A stretch of DNA of 64,000 bases from Albidovulum sediminis (lineage in GTDB: Bacteria > Pseudomonadota > Alphaproteobacteria > Rhodobacterales > Rhodobacteraceae). How positions within the stretch are numbered: the stretch's first letter is position 1; every line of letters starts with the position of its first letter. The notes beneath the pieces were generated by a model, which was not told the origin of the DNA, did no database searches, and saw only the letters and a program-made list of their open reading frames with translations. The position numbers were made by a program, and so were the translations under genes. The stretch lies in contig NZ_JAOCQF010000001.1 in NCBI RefSeq assembly GCF_025380365.1, forward strand, positions 1,054,001 through 1,118,000, written 5' to 3'. This document shows positions 1 through 10,963 of the stretch, in pieces.

Positions 1-427
1 TGGCGATGAGGCTGGCCAGGAACGGCGCGACCGGGAACAGCAGGATCTGGATCCCCTGCGGCACCAGCAGCACGCCCTGGATCCAGGTCACCGCCAGAAG
101 CGCGTCGGCAAAGCCGCCGGTGCCGCCGAACAGCGCGCCGATGCGGGCGATGGCGAAGGCGAAGACCGTCATGCTCATCACCTGGATCGGCAGGCCGGTC
201 CAGGCGTCGGCCCAGACCTGCTCCCACGGCTGCACCTCGGCGGCGGGAACGGTCGAGAGCATGATGTTGGCCGCGATCAGCGTCAGGACCGAGACAAGCA
301 GGAGCGCCAGCCAGCGCACCTGCATCGGCAGGTCGAGCGCGAAAAGCCGCCGCGCGGCGGTTCTCGGCTCGCGCAGCGACTCGAAGAAAAGGTCGCGGAA
401 GAAGGCCCCCGGCGTCATCGTCGTCAT
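1..427 (-). CDS. YIP1-family membrane protein, 3' end cut by window
   Basis: This gene begins at an ATG at 427 and runs off the left edge, so only about 142 residues are visible. It begins MTTMTPGAFFRDLFFESLRE and then shows alternating hydrophobic stretches and small loops, like the YIP1-family protein directly upstream. The start codon overlaps the stop of that gene (ATGA), so the pair is translationally coupled at the far end of the suf transcript. YIP1-like proteins are integral membrane proteins of unknown bacterial function. Assignment rests on the visible half only. Confidence 0.6.
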   Translation of the reverse strand, partial: MTTMTPGAFFRDLFFESLREPRTAARRLFALDLPMQVRWLALLLVSVLTLIAANIMLSTVPAAEVQPWEQVWADAWTGLPIQVMSMTVFAFAIARIGALFGGTGGFADALLAVTWIQGVLLVPQGIQILLFPVAPFLASLIA

Positions 428-912
428 CTGCGTCCCCCGAACTCGGCGGCGGCAAGCCCCGCGCCCCAGAACAGCAGAAACGCCACGAAGACGAGGACCC
501 CGACCGCCAGATGCGCCGGACCCGGCCCCGCGAAAGCCGCGACAAGACCCTGCACCAGCGTCAGCGGCGCCACCGCCAGAAGTGCCCAGAAGAGCGCCAC
601 GCGCGCCCCGAACCAGTCGCCCCTGCCCCCCGCCGCGCGTGCGGCCAGATGGCCGATCGCGGCCAGGCCGTAGAAGGCCGGGATCAGCGCGCAAAGCGCC
701 AGCGCCGTCGCCAGCATCTGCGGCGCGAAGGGGGTGGCGGGGTCCAGATGTGCCGCCCGCGACATCCCCGGCGCCCGCGCCACCAGGAACAGGCCCAGGG
801 CCGCCAGCAGCCAGGCCAGCGGGCGCGCCTCGTGCCGCTCACCGGCCAGCAGCCGCGCGGCGACCCGGCGCGGGCCGCGGTAGGTCGCGAGGATATCGTC
901 CGTGACCGCCAT
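424..912 (-). CDS. YIP1-family integral membrane protein
   Basis: The protein has 162 residues starting MAVTDDILATYRGP and contains about four hydrophobic segments (around residues 35-50, 68-90, 103-123 and 130-155), with little else. The amphipathic start and multi-span core fit the bacterial YIP1 family, whose biochemical role is not established. I placed the start at 912 because the ATG overlaps the sufD stop (ATGA); a longer reading frame upstream only runs through sufD in the wrong frame. It is followed by a second YIP1-like gene. The location behind sufD suggests co-expression with Fe-S assembly but does not prove a role in it. Confidence 0.7.
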   Translation of the reverse strand: MAVTDDILATYRGPRRVAARLLAGERHEARPLAWLLAALGLFLVARAPGMSRAAHLDPATPFAPQMLATALALCALIPAFYGLAAIGHLAARAAGGRGDWFGARVALFWALLAVAPLTLVQGLVAAFAGPGPAHLAVGVLVFVAFLLFWGAGLAAAEFGGRR

Positions 913-2212
913 CACTTGCGCCTGCGCTGAAGCCAGTCTTCCAGCCGCTCGACCACGTCCGCGGCAATCTCCGCATCCTCGATCTCGGCGATCGCATCGG
1001 CGAGGAACGACAGGATCAGGAGCGCCTTGGCATCCTCCTCCGCCACCCCGCGCGAGCGCAGGTAGAACAGCGCCGTCTCGTCGATGGCGCCGGTGGTGGA
1101 GCCGTGGGAGCACTTCACGTCATCGGCGTAGATCTCAAGCTCGGGCTTGGCGAGGAACTGGCTGTCGTCGTCGAGCAGGAGCGACTGGCTGATCTGGTAG
1201 CCGTCGGTCTTCTGCGCGCCCGGCCTGACCAGGATCTTGCCCTGGAAGACGCCGGTCGCCCCGTGCTTCAACACCTTCTTGAAGACCTGCCGGCTTTCGC
1301 AGCCGACCGCGTCATGGGTGACAAAGACGGTGTCGTCGTGATGGAACGGCCCGTCCTCCCCATCCCCCAGCGCCGCGCCCGCGATATGGGCCGTCGCGCC
1401 GTCGCCGGCGATATGGATCACCGCCTCGTTGCGGGTGAACCGGCCGTTGGTGGTCAGCGTGAAGGACTTGAAGGTCGCGCCTTCGGCCACGCGGGCGAAA
1501 AGATGCGTGACCATGACCCGGTCGATCGCCCTGCCCTGCGGCCGGATGTGGTGGAACTGCCCGTCCTTCGCGACATCGACCTCGGTCACCACGTTCGCAC
1601 GCGCGCCGGGCGTCCCGGTTTCGAGAAGCGTCAGCGCGGCCCCCTCCTCGACCCGCACGACATGGTGCAGGATCACGTCCGAGGTCTTTTCGCTCTGCCG
1701 GTAGGAGATATGGAGCGGGCGCGGCGCCTTGCCGGTGACGCGGATCAGAAGGCCTTCGGTCGCGGCGGCGGTGTTCAGCGCCGCGAAGGGGCGCAGGACC
1801 GGGCTCTGGCCCGCGGCCTCAAGGGCGCCGTAGTGCGCCTTGGCCCAGTGGATGTCGGCGCGGTCGGCCTCCGACAGGCGCGCGATCTCGACCCCGGCGA
1901 GCGCAGGGTCGTCCGAGGCCGCGGCATCGAAGACGCCGTCCTCGAACACCAGGCGCACCTTGTCGCGCCCCTCGAAGATCGGCCTGTCGACACGGAAGGC
2001 CGCGCCCTCGTCGGGCCGGTCCGCGTTCAGCCTCGCCGGGTCGGTCCAGCGCCAGTATTCGTCGCGCCGGACCGGCAGGCCCGTGGCCCTGAGCCGGGCC
2101 AGCGCATCGGCCCGCGCCGGCGCGGTGAAGCCGCCCTTCGGCAGCGCGAGCGCGGCAAGCCGCGCCTCCGTCGCATCGGCCCGGCGTGCGTCTTTCGTCA
2201 TCGCCGCCGCCA

Positions 2213-2213
<1 letters not shown>
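912..2213 (-). CDS. sufD: Fe-S cluster assembly protein SufD
   Basis: This 433-residue protein matches SufD in length and C-terminal motifs (DDVKCSHGST around residue 345, then TALFYLRSRG). SufD pairs with SufB and the ATPase SufC to form the cytosolic SufBC2D scaffold on which Fe-S clusters are built; SufD is needed for iron entry. The start at 2213 (MAAAMTKD) overlaps the sufC stop by one base, which indicates coupling. The beta-helix core has few fixed residues, so identification rests on the C-terminal motifs and the neighbours. Confidence 0.93.
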
Positions 2214-2968
<755 letters not shown>

Positions 2969-3045
2969 GTTTTCCTCGTCTCAAACGGCAACGACGGCCT
3001 GCGGGGCAGCGCCCCGGGCCGTCCGGATTTCGATGGTGTCTTGTG

Positions 3046-3549
3046 TCAGCCGGCCGGCGTCAGGACGTAGTCCGCACCCTGCGCCGCCAGGGCCTGCGCA
3101 TATTCGGGCGAGAACAGCCGCGCCCAGACCTCGGTCGCATTGGCCGCGACCGCAGCCTCTCCGAAATACATGAGCGCGCAGCCCACCAGAAGCGCGGGCA
3201 CGCGGCCCTTTCCGTAAAGGCCGAAGAAGGCCATGAAGAAGGCTAGGATGATCGCCACGATGACCGCGACACCGCGCCCCTGAAGATCGTAGAAGCCTTC
3301 CGGCAGCCCCTCGAACTGCGACAGGTGGAAGTAGCCGAGCCGACCGCCCAGCATCGCCGCCGCCCCCGCCACCAGCGCGATCAGCATCACCACCGCATTG
3401 CGCGACGATTCCCGGCTGCGCCGCGCCTTGGCGCCGAACTTGTGTTCGTACTTCTTGTGGAACTTCCGCCCGACGACACCCTCGGGTTCGATCTGCTTGC
3501 CCTTGTCGATGCGCTTCAGGCGCTCGGCGAAAACCGCCTTCTGGTCCAT
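3046..3549 (-). CDS. conserved membrane protein in suf operon, unknown function
   Basis: The protein has 167 residues. It begins with a basic charged region (residues 1-50, rich in K and R), followed by hydrophobic segments around residues 52-70, 93-113 and 118-138. I do not recognise a family by name. It sits between the 88-residue membrane protein gene and sufC in the same orientation, a place where related bacteria also carry small genes of unknown role. The basic N-terminus would stay in the cytosol by the positive-inside rule. A role in Fe-S assembly is only suggested by position. Confidence 0.7.
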   Translation of the reverse strand: MDQKAVFAERLKRIDKGKQIEPEGVVGRKFHKKYEHKFGAKARRSRESSRNAVVMLIALVAGAAAMLGGRLGYFHLSQFEGLPEGFYDLQGRGVAVIVAIILAFFMAFFGLYGKGRVPALLVGCALMYFGEAAVAANATEVWARLFSPEYAQALAAQGADYVLTPAG

Positions 3550-3770
3550 GGTCCCCGTCTCCCCACGCCATGGGCGTGTACTCCATGCACCCAGTCCCTA
3601 GAGGGGGTTTGTGGCCGAATTCGGAACGCGGAGGCAGGAAAATCACGGGGGTGGCGCCACGAAATTGCCGCAAAGCCCGCAGGTCGCGCGTCGGCGCGGC
3701 CAGCCGTGGCGCGGGGCCATGGCCACGCCGGGGGGCGACTGCGGGAAGTGTCGGGAAATGCGCCAAAGTC
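3550..3770 (-). other. 221-base gap inside suf operon
   Basis: No convincing gene is present in this stretch. Short frames on both strands overlap neighbouring coding sequence in the wrong frame. The size of the gap, unlike the overlaps elsewhere in the operon, leaves room for a secondary promoter for the last part of the operon, but I could not pick out clear -35 and -10 boxes. Confidence 0.3.
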
Positions 3771-4037
3771 CTAGTCCTTCCCGCCCCAGCGCCAGCGCCA
3801 TTGGCCGTCGGTATTCCTGCGCACCCACCAGAGGAAACCCAGCGTCAGGACGACGCTGATCCCCATCCAGACGACGAAGCGGGCGATCGACGGCTCCCCC
3901 CCGCGCGCAATCGGCCAGAGCAGCCCGAGCCCGACGACCAGCGCCTGCGCCAGCCCGAAGGCCAGGATCGCCGCCCATCCGCGCCAGTCCGCGGGAGCCG
4001 CGCCGTAGCCGTGAGTCTTGGGCTTGAAAAGGCTCAT
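3771..4037 (-). CDS. small two-span membrane protein, unknown function
   Basis: This 88-residue protein has two hydrophobic spans (about residues 20-43 and 53-71) and ends in a tryptophan- and arginine-rich tail ([16 protein letters not shown]) likely to lie in the cytosol. The start overlaps the stop of the YbjQ-family gene by four bases (ATGA), so it belongs to the same transcript. No family is recognised; function unknown. Confidence 0.65.
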   Translation of the reverse strand: MSLFKPKTHGYGAAPADWRGWAAILAFGLAQALVVGLGLLWPIARGGEPSIARFVVWMGISVVLTLGFLWWVRRNTDGQWRWRWGGKD

Positions 4038-4357
4038 CCCTCGGCCCTCGCCAGACTGACCGCCGTGCCCGAGGCCGAGACCATCAGCATGTTGTTGATC
4101 ACCTCGTAGTCGAGATCGACACCGACGATGGCACCGGCGCCAAGCTGCGCCGCCCGCTCCTCCATCTCGCGGAGCGCGGTTTCCCGCGCGCGGGCCAGTT
4201 CCTGCTCATAGGCCGCCGAGCGGCCGCCGACGATGTCGCGCACCTGCGCGAAGAGATCGCGGAAGATGTTGGCGCCCAGGATCGCCTCGCCGGTCACGAT
4301 GCCGTGGTAGCGGGTGATGCGGTGGCCTTCGACGGAGGGGGTGGTTGTGACGATCAT
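4034..4357 (-). CDS. YbjQ-family (UPF0145, heavy-metal-binding-like) protein
   Basis: This 107-residue protein has the hallmark layout of YbjQ/UPF0145: [11 protein letters not shown] near the start, [18 protein letters not shown], then a helical stretch with [14 protein letters not shown], and the terminal [22 protein letters not shown]. The family forms oligomeric rings, and its metal-binding label comes from domain databases rather than clear biochemistry. Placement within the suf operon could link it to metal handling, but this is inference. It is coupled to the downstream 88-residue gene. Confidence 0.85.
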   Translation of the reverse strand: MIVTTTPSVEGHRITRYHGIVTGEAILGANIFRDLFAQVRDIVGGRSAAYEQELARARETALREMEERAAQLGAGAIVGVDLDYEVINNMLMVSASGTAVSLARAEG

Positions 4358-4367
4358 GGACCCGCCC

Positions 4368-4681
4368 TCAGCTCAGGAGCATCGCGGTGGCGACGCGGCG
4401 CACGAAGTCGGCCATGCCCTCCGGCCCCGAGGAGCGGTCCTTGAGGTGGATCGACACGTCGGGCCGCACCGCCGCGATCACGCCGACGAGATCGCCGCGG
4501 ATGGCATCGTCCAGCCCCGCCCCCATCACGACAAGCGCGATCCCCGGCTCCTTCTGGAGCTGGTCCACCACCTCGCCGTGATCATGCGCACCAAGCCAGC
4601 GGATCGGCAGATCCTCCAGCTCATCGGCCAGGTGGCCGACGATTCCGGGCAGCTTTCCCACCAGCAGGACAACCGGTTTCA

Positions 4682-4685
<4 letters not shown>
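4368..4685 (-). CDS. small alpha/beta protein in suf operon, unknown function
   Basis: The protein has 105 residues with alternating beta-strand-like ([18 protein letters not shown]) and helical segments, reminiscent of a receiver or B12-binding-like fold, but no phosphoacceptor aspartate context is evident. It starts at 4685 and overlaps the sufB stop by four bases (ATGA), so it is translated directly after SufB. I do not recognise a named family. The tight coupling suggests a product made in step with SufB. Confidence 0.6.
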
Positions 4686-6211
<1,526 letters not shown>

Positions 6212-6252
6212 GTTGATTTCCCGTTCTTTTTCCATGTGTTTCGCGCCTTTCT

Positions 6253-7323
6253 TCATGCCGCCCGAACGCGCTGCCGCGCCCGCGCCGCGATCCAGGCCTC
6301 CGCGAAACGGTCGACCTCTTCCGTCGTCGTCGTCACCCCGAGCGAGACGCGGATGGCTGATGCCGCCTCGCTCTCGTCGAACCCCATCGCCTGCAATACC
6401 CGGCTCGCCCGGACTTTGCCAGACGAACAGGCCGACCCGGCCGAAATGGCAAAGCCCGCGAGGTCCATCTGCATGACCTGCGTCTCCCCCTTCCAGCCCG
6501 GCGTCATCAGGCAGGTGGTGTTGGGCAGGCGCGGCCCCTCGCCGCCCACCACCCGCGTCTCCGGCGAGGCGTCGCGGATGCGCGCCTCCAGCCGGTCGCG
6601 CAGGGCGGCAACCTCCTGCCAGCGCCCGGCCTCCAGATCGGCGCCCGCCGCCCGCGCCGCCGCGCCGAAGCCCGCGATGGCGGCCACGTTCTCGGTTCCC
6701 GACCGGCGGCCCTTTTCCTGCCCGCCGCCCCGCAACAGCGGCTCGATGTCGACGCCGTCGCGCACGATCAGCGCCCCCGCCCCCTTCGGCCCGCCGATCT
6801 TGTGCGCCGAGAGGATGGCGAAATCCGCCCCCGACCAGGAAAACGCAAAGGGGATGCGCCCCACCGCCTGCACCACGTCGAGCAGCAGCCAGTCGGCCCG
6901 GCGCGCGCCGAAGGCCCAGCCCGCCCCCGGCTTCTCGCCCGGATCGGTGATGACGCCGGTCTCGCCGTTGGCCAGCCCCATCGCCAGCGTGTGCCCGTCT
7001 GGCCGCCCGCCACCGCTTTGCCAGTGCGCCACGAGGCAGTCATGCGCGGTCGGGTCCACCAGAACGTCATGCCCTTCCGGCAGCCGCGACAGGACCGAGG
7101 CCGCCTCGGTCGCGCCCGAGGTGAAGACGACCTCCTGCGGGCGGCAGCCGGCCAGTTCCGCCACCTCCTCGCGCGCGGCCTCGACCAGCGCCTTCGCCGC
7201 CCGCCCCTCGGCATGGACCGAGGACGGGTTGCCCACGACATCGAGCGCGCCGACAACCGCCGCCCGCGCCTCAGGCCTGAGCGGCGCGGTCGCGTTCCAG
7301 TCGAGATAGACGCGCCCGCTCAC
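6253..7323 (-). CDS. class I cysteine desulfurase (NifS/IscS type)
   Basis: This PLP enzyme of 356 residues removes sulfur from cysteine for Fe-S assembly. It opens with [12 protein letters not shown], has a PLP-binding lysine in [10 protein letters not shown], and the catalytic cysteine in [17 protein letters not shown]. The short form without SufS features marks a NifS/IscS-like class I enzyme. I chose the GTG at 7323 because the upstream frame runs through an intergenic repeat, and the GA-rich end of that repeat (AAGAGGGG) gives a ribosome site about seven bases before the GTG. It lies between iscR and sufB. Confidence 0.88.
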   Translation of the reverse strand: MSGRVYLDWNATAPLRPEARAAVVGALDVVGNPSSVHAEGRAAKALVEAAREEVAELAGCRPQEVVFTSGATEAASVLSRLPEGHDVLVDPTAHDCLVAHWQSGGGRPDGHTLAMGLANGETGVITDPGEKPGAGWAFGARRADWLLLDVVQAVGRIPFAFSWSGADFAILSAHKIGGPKGAGALIVRDGVDIEPLLRGGGQEKGRRSGTENVAAIAGFGAAARAAGADLEAGRWQEVAALRDRLEARIRDASPETRVVGGEGPRLPNTTCLMTPGWKGETQVMQMDLAGFAISAGSACSSGKVRASRVLQAMGFDESEAASAIRVSLGVTTTTEEVDRFAEAWIAARARQRVRAA

Positions 7324-7335
7324 CCCCGCCCCCTC

Positions 7336-7372
7336 TTCTTCTTTTCCCAAGTATCCCCGCCGGAGGCCCGCC
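7336..7372 (-). repeat. dispersed intergenic repeat, copy 1
   Basis: On the minus strand this segment reads a GC-rich arm followed by CGGGGATACTTGGGAAAAG and AAGAAG. A second copy lies at 12,227-12,256 behind icd. Such elements are frequent at gene ends in Rhodobacteraceae genomes. Here it sits between iscR and the desulfurase gene, and its purine-rich tail supplies the ribosome-binding site of the latter. Confidence 0.6.
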
Positions 7373-7444
7373 GAGCCGGAGCCGCAAGGCGCAGGCGAGA
7401 GGAAAGGAATGGCGCGGAACGCGCCGCGATATGGCCCCGGCCGG

Positions 7445-7903
7445 TCATTCGTCCACCACGTGGAAAAGGGCCGGCACCGCCGGACATGGCTTCAGCTCGT
7501 TGCCGATCACATCGGACAGCCGGGTCTGGTGCAGGAAGACATAGACATGCGCAGACAGGCTTTCCCAGAGCCGGTTGGTCATCGACTGCGCGCGGCTGCC
7601 CGACACCCCGCCCGAGGCCCCGGCCCCGGTGTGCATGGCGCTCACCGTCTCGTCGACCGCCTGCAGCACCTCGCTCACCCGGATATCCTCGGGCGCGCGC
7701 GCCAGCCGGTAGCCGCCGCCGGGCCCGCGCACCGAGTCCACAAGGCCGGCGCGGCGCAGCTTGACGAACAACTGCTCGAGATAGGGCAGCGAGATGTCCT
7801 GGCGCTTCGAGATCTCGGCCAGGGAGGTCATCTGGTCGGCCCGCGCGGTGGCGAGATCGGCCAGCGCCACCATCGCGTAGCGTCCCTTGGTCGAGAGTTT
7901 CAT
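7445..7903 (-). CDS. iscR: Rrf2-family Fe-S regulator IscR (single-cysteine type)
   Basis: The 152-residue regulator has the Rrf2 winged helix (MKLSTKGRYAMVAL, then SLPYLEQLFVKLRRAGLVDS and RGPGGGYRLAR). The Escherichia coli IscR has three cysteines in the loop after the recognition wing; here the matching region (residues 87-113, MHTGAGASGGVSGSRAQS) has none, and the only cysteine is near the C-terminus in LKPCPAV. Single-cysteine IscR is known from Rhodobacter sphaeroides as a repressor of iron-sulfur genes. I start at 7903 (MKLSTKG), the conserved family start. It heads the suf operon. Confidence 0.92.
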   Translation of the reverse strand: MKLSTKGRYAMVALADLATARADQMTSLAEISKRQDISLPYLEQLFVKLRRAGLVDSVRGPGGGYRLARAPEDIRVSEVLQAVDETVSAMHTGAGASGGVSGSRAQSMTNRLWESLSAHVYVFLHQTRLSDVIGNELKPCPAVPALFHVVDE

Positions 7904-7998
7904 GCGCGATACCCCAAGAAGATTCCGCAAAGACGTTGACGCGGGGCAAACGGAGCCTTAACTCCCTTTCACCCGGAACCCGGCTCCTTGCCGGTCTT

Positions 7999-8034
7999 TA
8001 GAACAATTCTAGGGTGCCTGAGAGAAACAGTCAA
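7999..8034 (-). promoter_or_regulatory. iscR-suf promoter with operator palindrome
   Basis: Read on the minus strand, TTGACT (8034-8029) and TAGAAT (8011-8006) are separated by exactly 17 bases, a near-consensus sigma70 promoter. The palindrome TAGAACAATTCTA (7999-8011) covers the -10 box. This is the expected place for an autorepressing operator, most likely for IscR. The binding protein is inferred from position, not shown. The leader to the iscR start would be about 95 bases. Confidence 0.7.
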
Positions 8035-8090
8035 GAAAGGTCTTCCTTCCTGACGCTCCGGCCCCGGTAGGAAAGCAGGCGAAGAACGCG

Positions 8091-8750
8091 ATGCCCGAAG
8101 TCATTTTCCCCGGCCCCGAGGGCCGTCTGGAAGGACGCTATCACCCGCAGAAATCGCCCGATGCGCCAATCGCGATCATCCTGCACCCGCATCCCCAGTT
8201 TGGCGGCACGATGAACAACCGTGTCGTGCACCGGCTGCACTATGCCTTCCACGAGATCGGATTCACCGTGCTCCGGTTCAACTTCCGGGGTGTGGGCCGC
8301 AGCCAGGGCGAATACGACCAGGGCATCGGCGAACTCAGCGATGCGGCCTCGGCACTCGACTACCTGCAGGCGATGAACCCCAATTCCAAGCATTGCTGGG
8401 TCGCGGGCTTTTCTTTCGGCGCCTGGATCGGCATGCAGCTTCTGATGCGCCGGCCCGAGATCACCGGCTTCATCTCGGTCGCACCGCCCGCGAACATGTA
8501 CGACTTTTCGTTCCTGGCCCCCTGCCCGTCTTCGGGGCTGATCATCAACGGCACCGCCGACCGCGTGGCACCGCCAAAGGATACCGCCTCGCTCGTCTCC
8601 AAGCTGCGCGAGCAGAAGGGCATCACCATCAGCCACGAGGAGATCGCCGGGGCCGGCCACTTCTTCGAAAACGAGGAAGAGCACATGGCGCCGATGATCG
8701 GGCAGGTGCAGGACTACGTCCGCCGCCGGCTGGGCGAAGGCACGCGCTGA
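8091..8750 (+). CDS. alpha/beta hydrolase (COG2945-like)
   Basis: This 219-residue cytosolic hydrolase has an oxyanion segment HPHPQFGGTMNN, the nucleophile elbow GFSFGAW (residues 108-114), a late acid in INGTADRVAPP and a histidine in GAGHFFEN, a complete catalytic triad. It resembles the short alpha/beta hydrolases of COG2945, for which substrates are mostly unknown. It is transcribed away from iscR; the two share the 187-base region that holds the suf promoter. A small gene follows after one base. Confidence 0.85.
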   Translation: MPEVIFPGPEGRLEGRYHPQKSPDAPIAIILHPHPQFGGTMNNRVVHRLHYAFHEIGFTVLRFNFRGVGRSQGEYDQGIGELSDAASALDYLQAMNPNSKHCWVAGFSFGAWIGMQLLMRRPEITGFISVAPPANMYDFSFLAPCPSSGLIINGTADRVAPPKDTASLVSKLREQKGITISHEEIAGAGHFFENEEEHMAPMIGQVQDYVRRRLGEGTR

Positions 8751-8751
8751 C

Positions 8752-9021
8752 ATGGGCGTGGTCGAGGACCTGGGCGACGATCTGGCGCAGCGCACGCTGG
8801 CCGCGATGGAGGAGATCGGCGACGACCGGTTCTATTTCCAGGTCGCCAAGGTCATCGGCGCGTCTTCCCCCACCCTCGAAGAAGCGTTCCTGACCGCGAT
8901 GCGCGTCCGCCTGGCCGCGGCGCGCGGGCGCAAGTTCCTCGACGATGCGCTGAAGGCGCGGCGCGGCGGCGGCCCGATCCCGCTCCCCCCGCCGGATGGC
9001 GCGGGCGCGGCCGCGGTCTAG
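8752..9021 (+). CDS. small acidic protein, unknown function
   Basis: This 89-residue protein follows the hydrolase by one base and is probably cotranscribed. It is mostly helical with an acidic N-terminal part (EDLGDDLAQRTLAAMEEIGDD) and ends in a glycine- and proline-rich tail (GGGPIPLPPPDGAGAAAV). No family is recognised. The gene ends overlapping the hxlR gene on the other strand by four bases. Confidence 0.6.
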   Translation: MGVVEDLGDDLAQRTLAAMEEIGDDRFYFQVAKVIGASSPTLEEAFLTAMRVRLAAARGRKFLDDALKARRGGGPIPLPPPDGAGAAAV

Positions 9022-9770
9022 CCGCTCCGCGCGAGGCGCGCCGGCGCGCGGAAATCGCGCCCTGCGCAGGCCGCATCGGCGCTGTCGGCCGCGTCCCCGG
9101 CAAAGCAGCTTCGCACCATCCACCGCGTCAGGCCCTGCGCCAGGGCCGCATCGCCGATCAGCTTGATCCGGCCGGCGTCGATCTCGGCCTCGAACCGGCT
9201 GTGGCCCATCCAGGCCGCCGTGAAATCGCGCAAGGATGCGACGATGTAGAGGTCGACGTCAAATTTCGGATCGACCGAGCAGAGGTCGGTTTCCTCGCCC
9301 GGCCGCATGATCAGCCAGTATTTCGCCTCGCTCCCGTCCTCCCGCCGCAGCATGAACTCGACCACGGTGCGGCGGGCAGGCAGGGTGGCGCGGATGATCT
9401 TCCGGCGCACGTTCCACATCAGCATCTTGTCGTCGAGCCGGTCGAGCGCGACCCGCGAATCGAGGTTCCGGTGCGCCCATGTCCCCAGGTCGTTGATGAT
9501 CGGCAGCAGCTCCTGCGCGGCAGGCGTCAACCGGTAGCGGGATTTCCGCGTGCCGGGGATCTCCTCCCGCGCGAGAAGGCCCGAGGCCTCCATCTCGCGC
9601 AGCCGTCGCGCCAGAAGCGACGGCGACATGCCCGGCACGCCGCGCTGGATGTCCGCGAACTGGGTCGAGCCCGATCCCATCTCGCACAGGATCAGCATCG
9701 TCCAGCGCGGCTCAAGCAGTTCCGCCGCCATCGCCGTCGGGCAGAACAGGTTGTAACTGTGGCTTGCCAT
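9018..9770 (-). CDS. HxlR-family transcriptional regulator
   Basis: The 250-residue protein has an HxlR winged helix in residues 8-100: CPTAMAAELLEPRWTMLILCEMGSG, then FADIQRGVPGMSPSLLARRLREMEASGLL and the wing RKSRYRLT. The remaining 150 residues form an extra C-terminal domain (ligand-binding or sterol-carrier-like) absent from minimal HxlR proteins. The start at 9770 (MASHSYNLFCP) is the family start. It is divergent from a tautomerase gene and an inverted repeat lies between them, suggesting local control. Confidence 0.88.
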   Translation of the reverse strand: MASHSYNLFCPTAMAAELLEPRWTMLILCEMGSGSTQFADIQRGVPGMSPSLLARRLREMEASGLLAREEIPGTRKSRYRLTPAAQELLPIINDLGTWAHRNLDSRVALDRLDDKMLMWNVRRKIIRATLPARRTVVEFMLRREDGSEAKYWLIMRPGEETDLCSVDPKFDVDLYIVASLRDFTAAWMGHSRFEAEIDAGRIKLIGDAALAQGLTRWMVRSCFAGDAADSADAACAGRDFRAPARLARSG

Positions 9771-9829
9771 GGATCCCCCGCCGATCCTGCGATGGTGCGC
9801 CATATGCGTCCGCGCGTCCACTTCTGAAA

Positions 9830-9847
9830 CTGTAGCGATTGCTACAG
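9830..9847. promoter_or_regulatory. inverted repeat between hxlR and tautomerase genes
   Basis: CTGTAGCGATTGCTACAG is an inverted repeat with 7-base arms and a 4-base centre. It lies between the divergent hxlR and tautomerase starts, the usual site of an HxlR-family operator. Binding is inferred from position and symmetry. Confidence 0.6.
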
Positions 9848-9915
9848 CCCCTGCACTGGTGCGAAACCTCGCCCTTCTGGCACTCCCCTCCACGGCAACC
9901 ATAAAGGAGAAGGAT

Positions 9916-10131
9916 ATGCCTCTTGTTGATATCGAAGTGATCGAAGGCGTCTTCAGCGCCGAGAAGAAGAAGGAGCTTATCGCGAGGGTTACCGACGCGA
10001 TGGTCTCGGTGGAAGGCGAGGCGATGCGCGGCGTGACCTGGGTCCGCTTGAAGGAAGTGGGAAGCGGCGACTGGGCCATCGGCGGCCACTGTCTGACCGC
10101 CGCGGATGTGAGGGCAATGGCGGCGGAGTAG
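9916..10131 (+). CDS. 4-oxalocrotonate tautomerase-family protein
   Basis: This 71-residue protein starts MPLVDIEVIEGVF, leaving the catalytic N-terminal proline (Pro2) of the tautomerase superfamily after methionine removal. The length matches the small 4-OT subunits, which form hexamers and convert enol and keto acids. An AAGGAGAAGG ribosome site precedes the ATG at 9916; the longer upstream frame lacks support. It is divergent from the hxlR gene and followed by a strong hairpin. The physiological substrate is unknown. Confidence 0.88.
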   Translation: MPLVDIEVIEGVFSAEKKKELIARVTDAMVSVEGEAMRGVTWVRLKEVGSGDWAIGGHCLTAADVRAMAAE

Positions 10132-10140
10132 CGCCGCACC

Positions 10141-10170
10141 CGGGGCGAGCCCCACCCGAGGCTCGCCCCG
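10141..10170 (+). terminator. GC-rich hairpin after tautomerase gene
   Basis: The arms CGGGGCGAGCC (10,141-10,151) and GGCTCGCCCCG (10,160-10,170) pair perfectly around an 8-base loop, ten bases after the tautomerase stop. There is no long T run, so termination may be partial or factor-assisted. Confidence 0.6.
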
Positions 10171-10234
10171 CTCGTCCCGCTGGTCTAAACCGGACCGGCG
10201 GGGCGAGTCGCCGCGGATCAAGGGGAGGCGGCGA

Positions 10235-10864
10235 ATGGAGACGGGAACACCGGCCGGCGAGGCGGCGGACGACCGCTCTGGCCGTCTGGACGCGCAGTTC
10301 GCCTTCCTGATGGAGGCCGACCGGCTGAAGCAGGTGCTGCGCGCGACAACGCTCGCCGACGGGTCGCGGCGGGAAAACTCGGGCGAACATTCCTGGCACC
10401 TCGCGCTCTATGCGCTTGTCCTGTCCGATCAGGCCGCGCCGGGCGTCAGCATCGACCGGGTGGTGAAGATGCTGATCCTGCATGACCTGGTGGAGATCGA
10501 CGTGGGCGACGTGCCGATCCATTCGGCAAACGGCGAAGCCCATGGTTCGGCCGAGGTCGCCGAGGCAGAGGCGCGCGCGGCCGACCGCATCTTCGGCCTC
10601 CTGCCCGCCGACATCGGTGCCCCGCTCCGCGCGCTGTGGGAGGAGTTCGAGGCCGCCGAAACCCCCGACGCGGTCTTCGCCAAGGCGCTCGACCGGGTGC
10701 AGCCGGTCCTGCACAACATCGCGTCGGGCGGCGGGACCTGGACCGAATACGACGTGACGCTGGAGCAACTCGAAACCCGTGTCGGACGCAAGGTCGCCCT
10801 CGGCGCGCCGGGGGTCTGGCGCCACCTTCAGGCGCGCATCGGCACCTTCTTCGGGGGCCGGTAA
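10235..10864 (+). CDS. HD-domain hydrolase (YfbR/HDDC2-like nucleotidase)
   Basis: The 209-residue protein carries the HD metal-binding pattern: R-ENSGEHSWHLAL (His around 49-52), HDLVEIDVGD (HD around 83-84) and a late aspartate in AKALDRVQPVLHN. This arrangement is typical of 5'-deoxynucleotidases of the YfbR/HDDC2 group, which remove phosphate from deoxynucleoside monophosphates. A family relative acting on other phosphoesters is possible. It is a lone gene ahead of icd. Confidence 0.82.
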   Translation: METGTPAGEAADDRSGRLDAQFAFLMEADRLKQVLRATTLADGSRRENSGEHSWHLALYALVLSDQAAPGVSIDRVVKMLILHDLVEIDVGDVPIHSANGEAHGSAEVAEAEARAADRIFGLLPADIGAPLRALWEEFEAAETPDAVFAKALDRVQPVLHNIASGGGTWTEYDVTLEQLETRVGRKVALGAPGVWRHLQARIGTFFGGR

Positions 10865-10963
10865 CCTTCGCGCGAGCGGCGCGGTATGCAATGGCATACT
10901 GTCTTTCCCGTCCCTGCCTTTTCCGCTAGAAGGCGGTGGACCCCAAAGGCAGCGGAGCGACCC

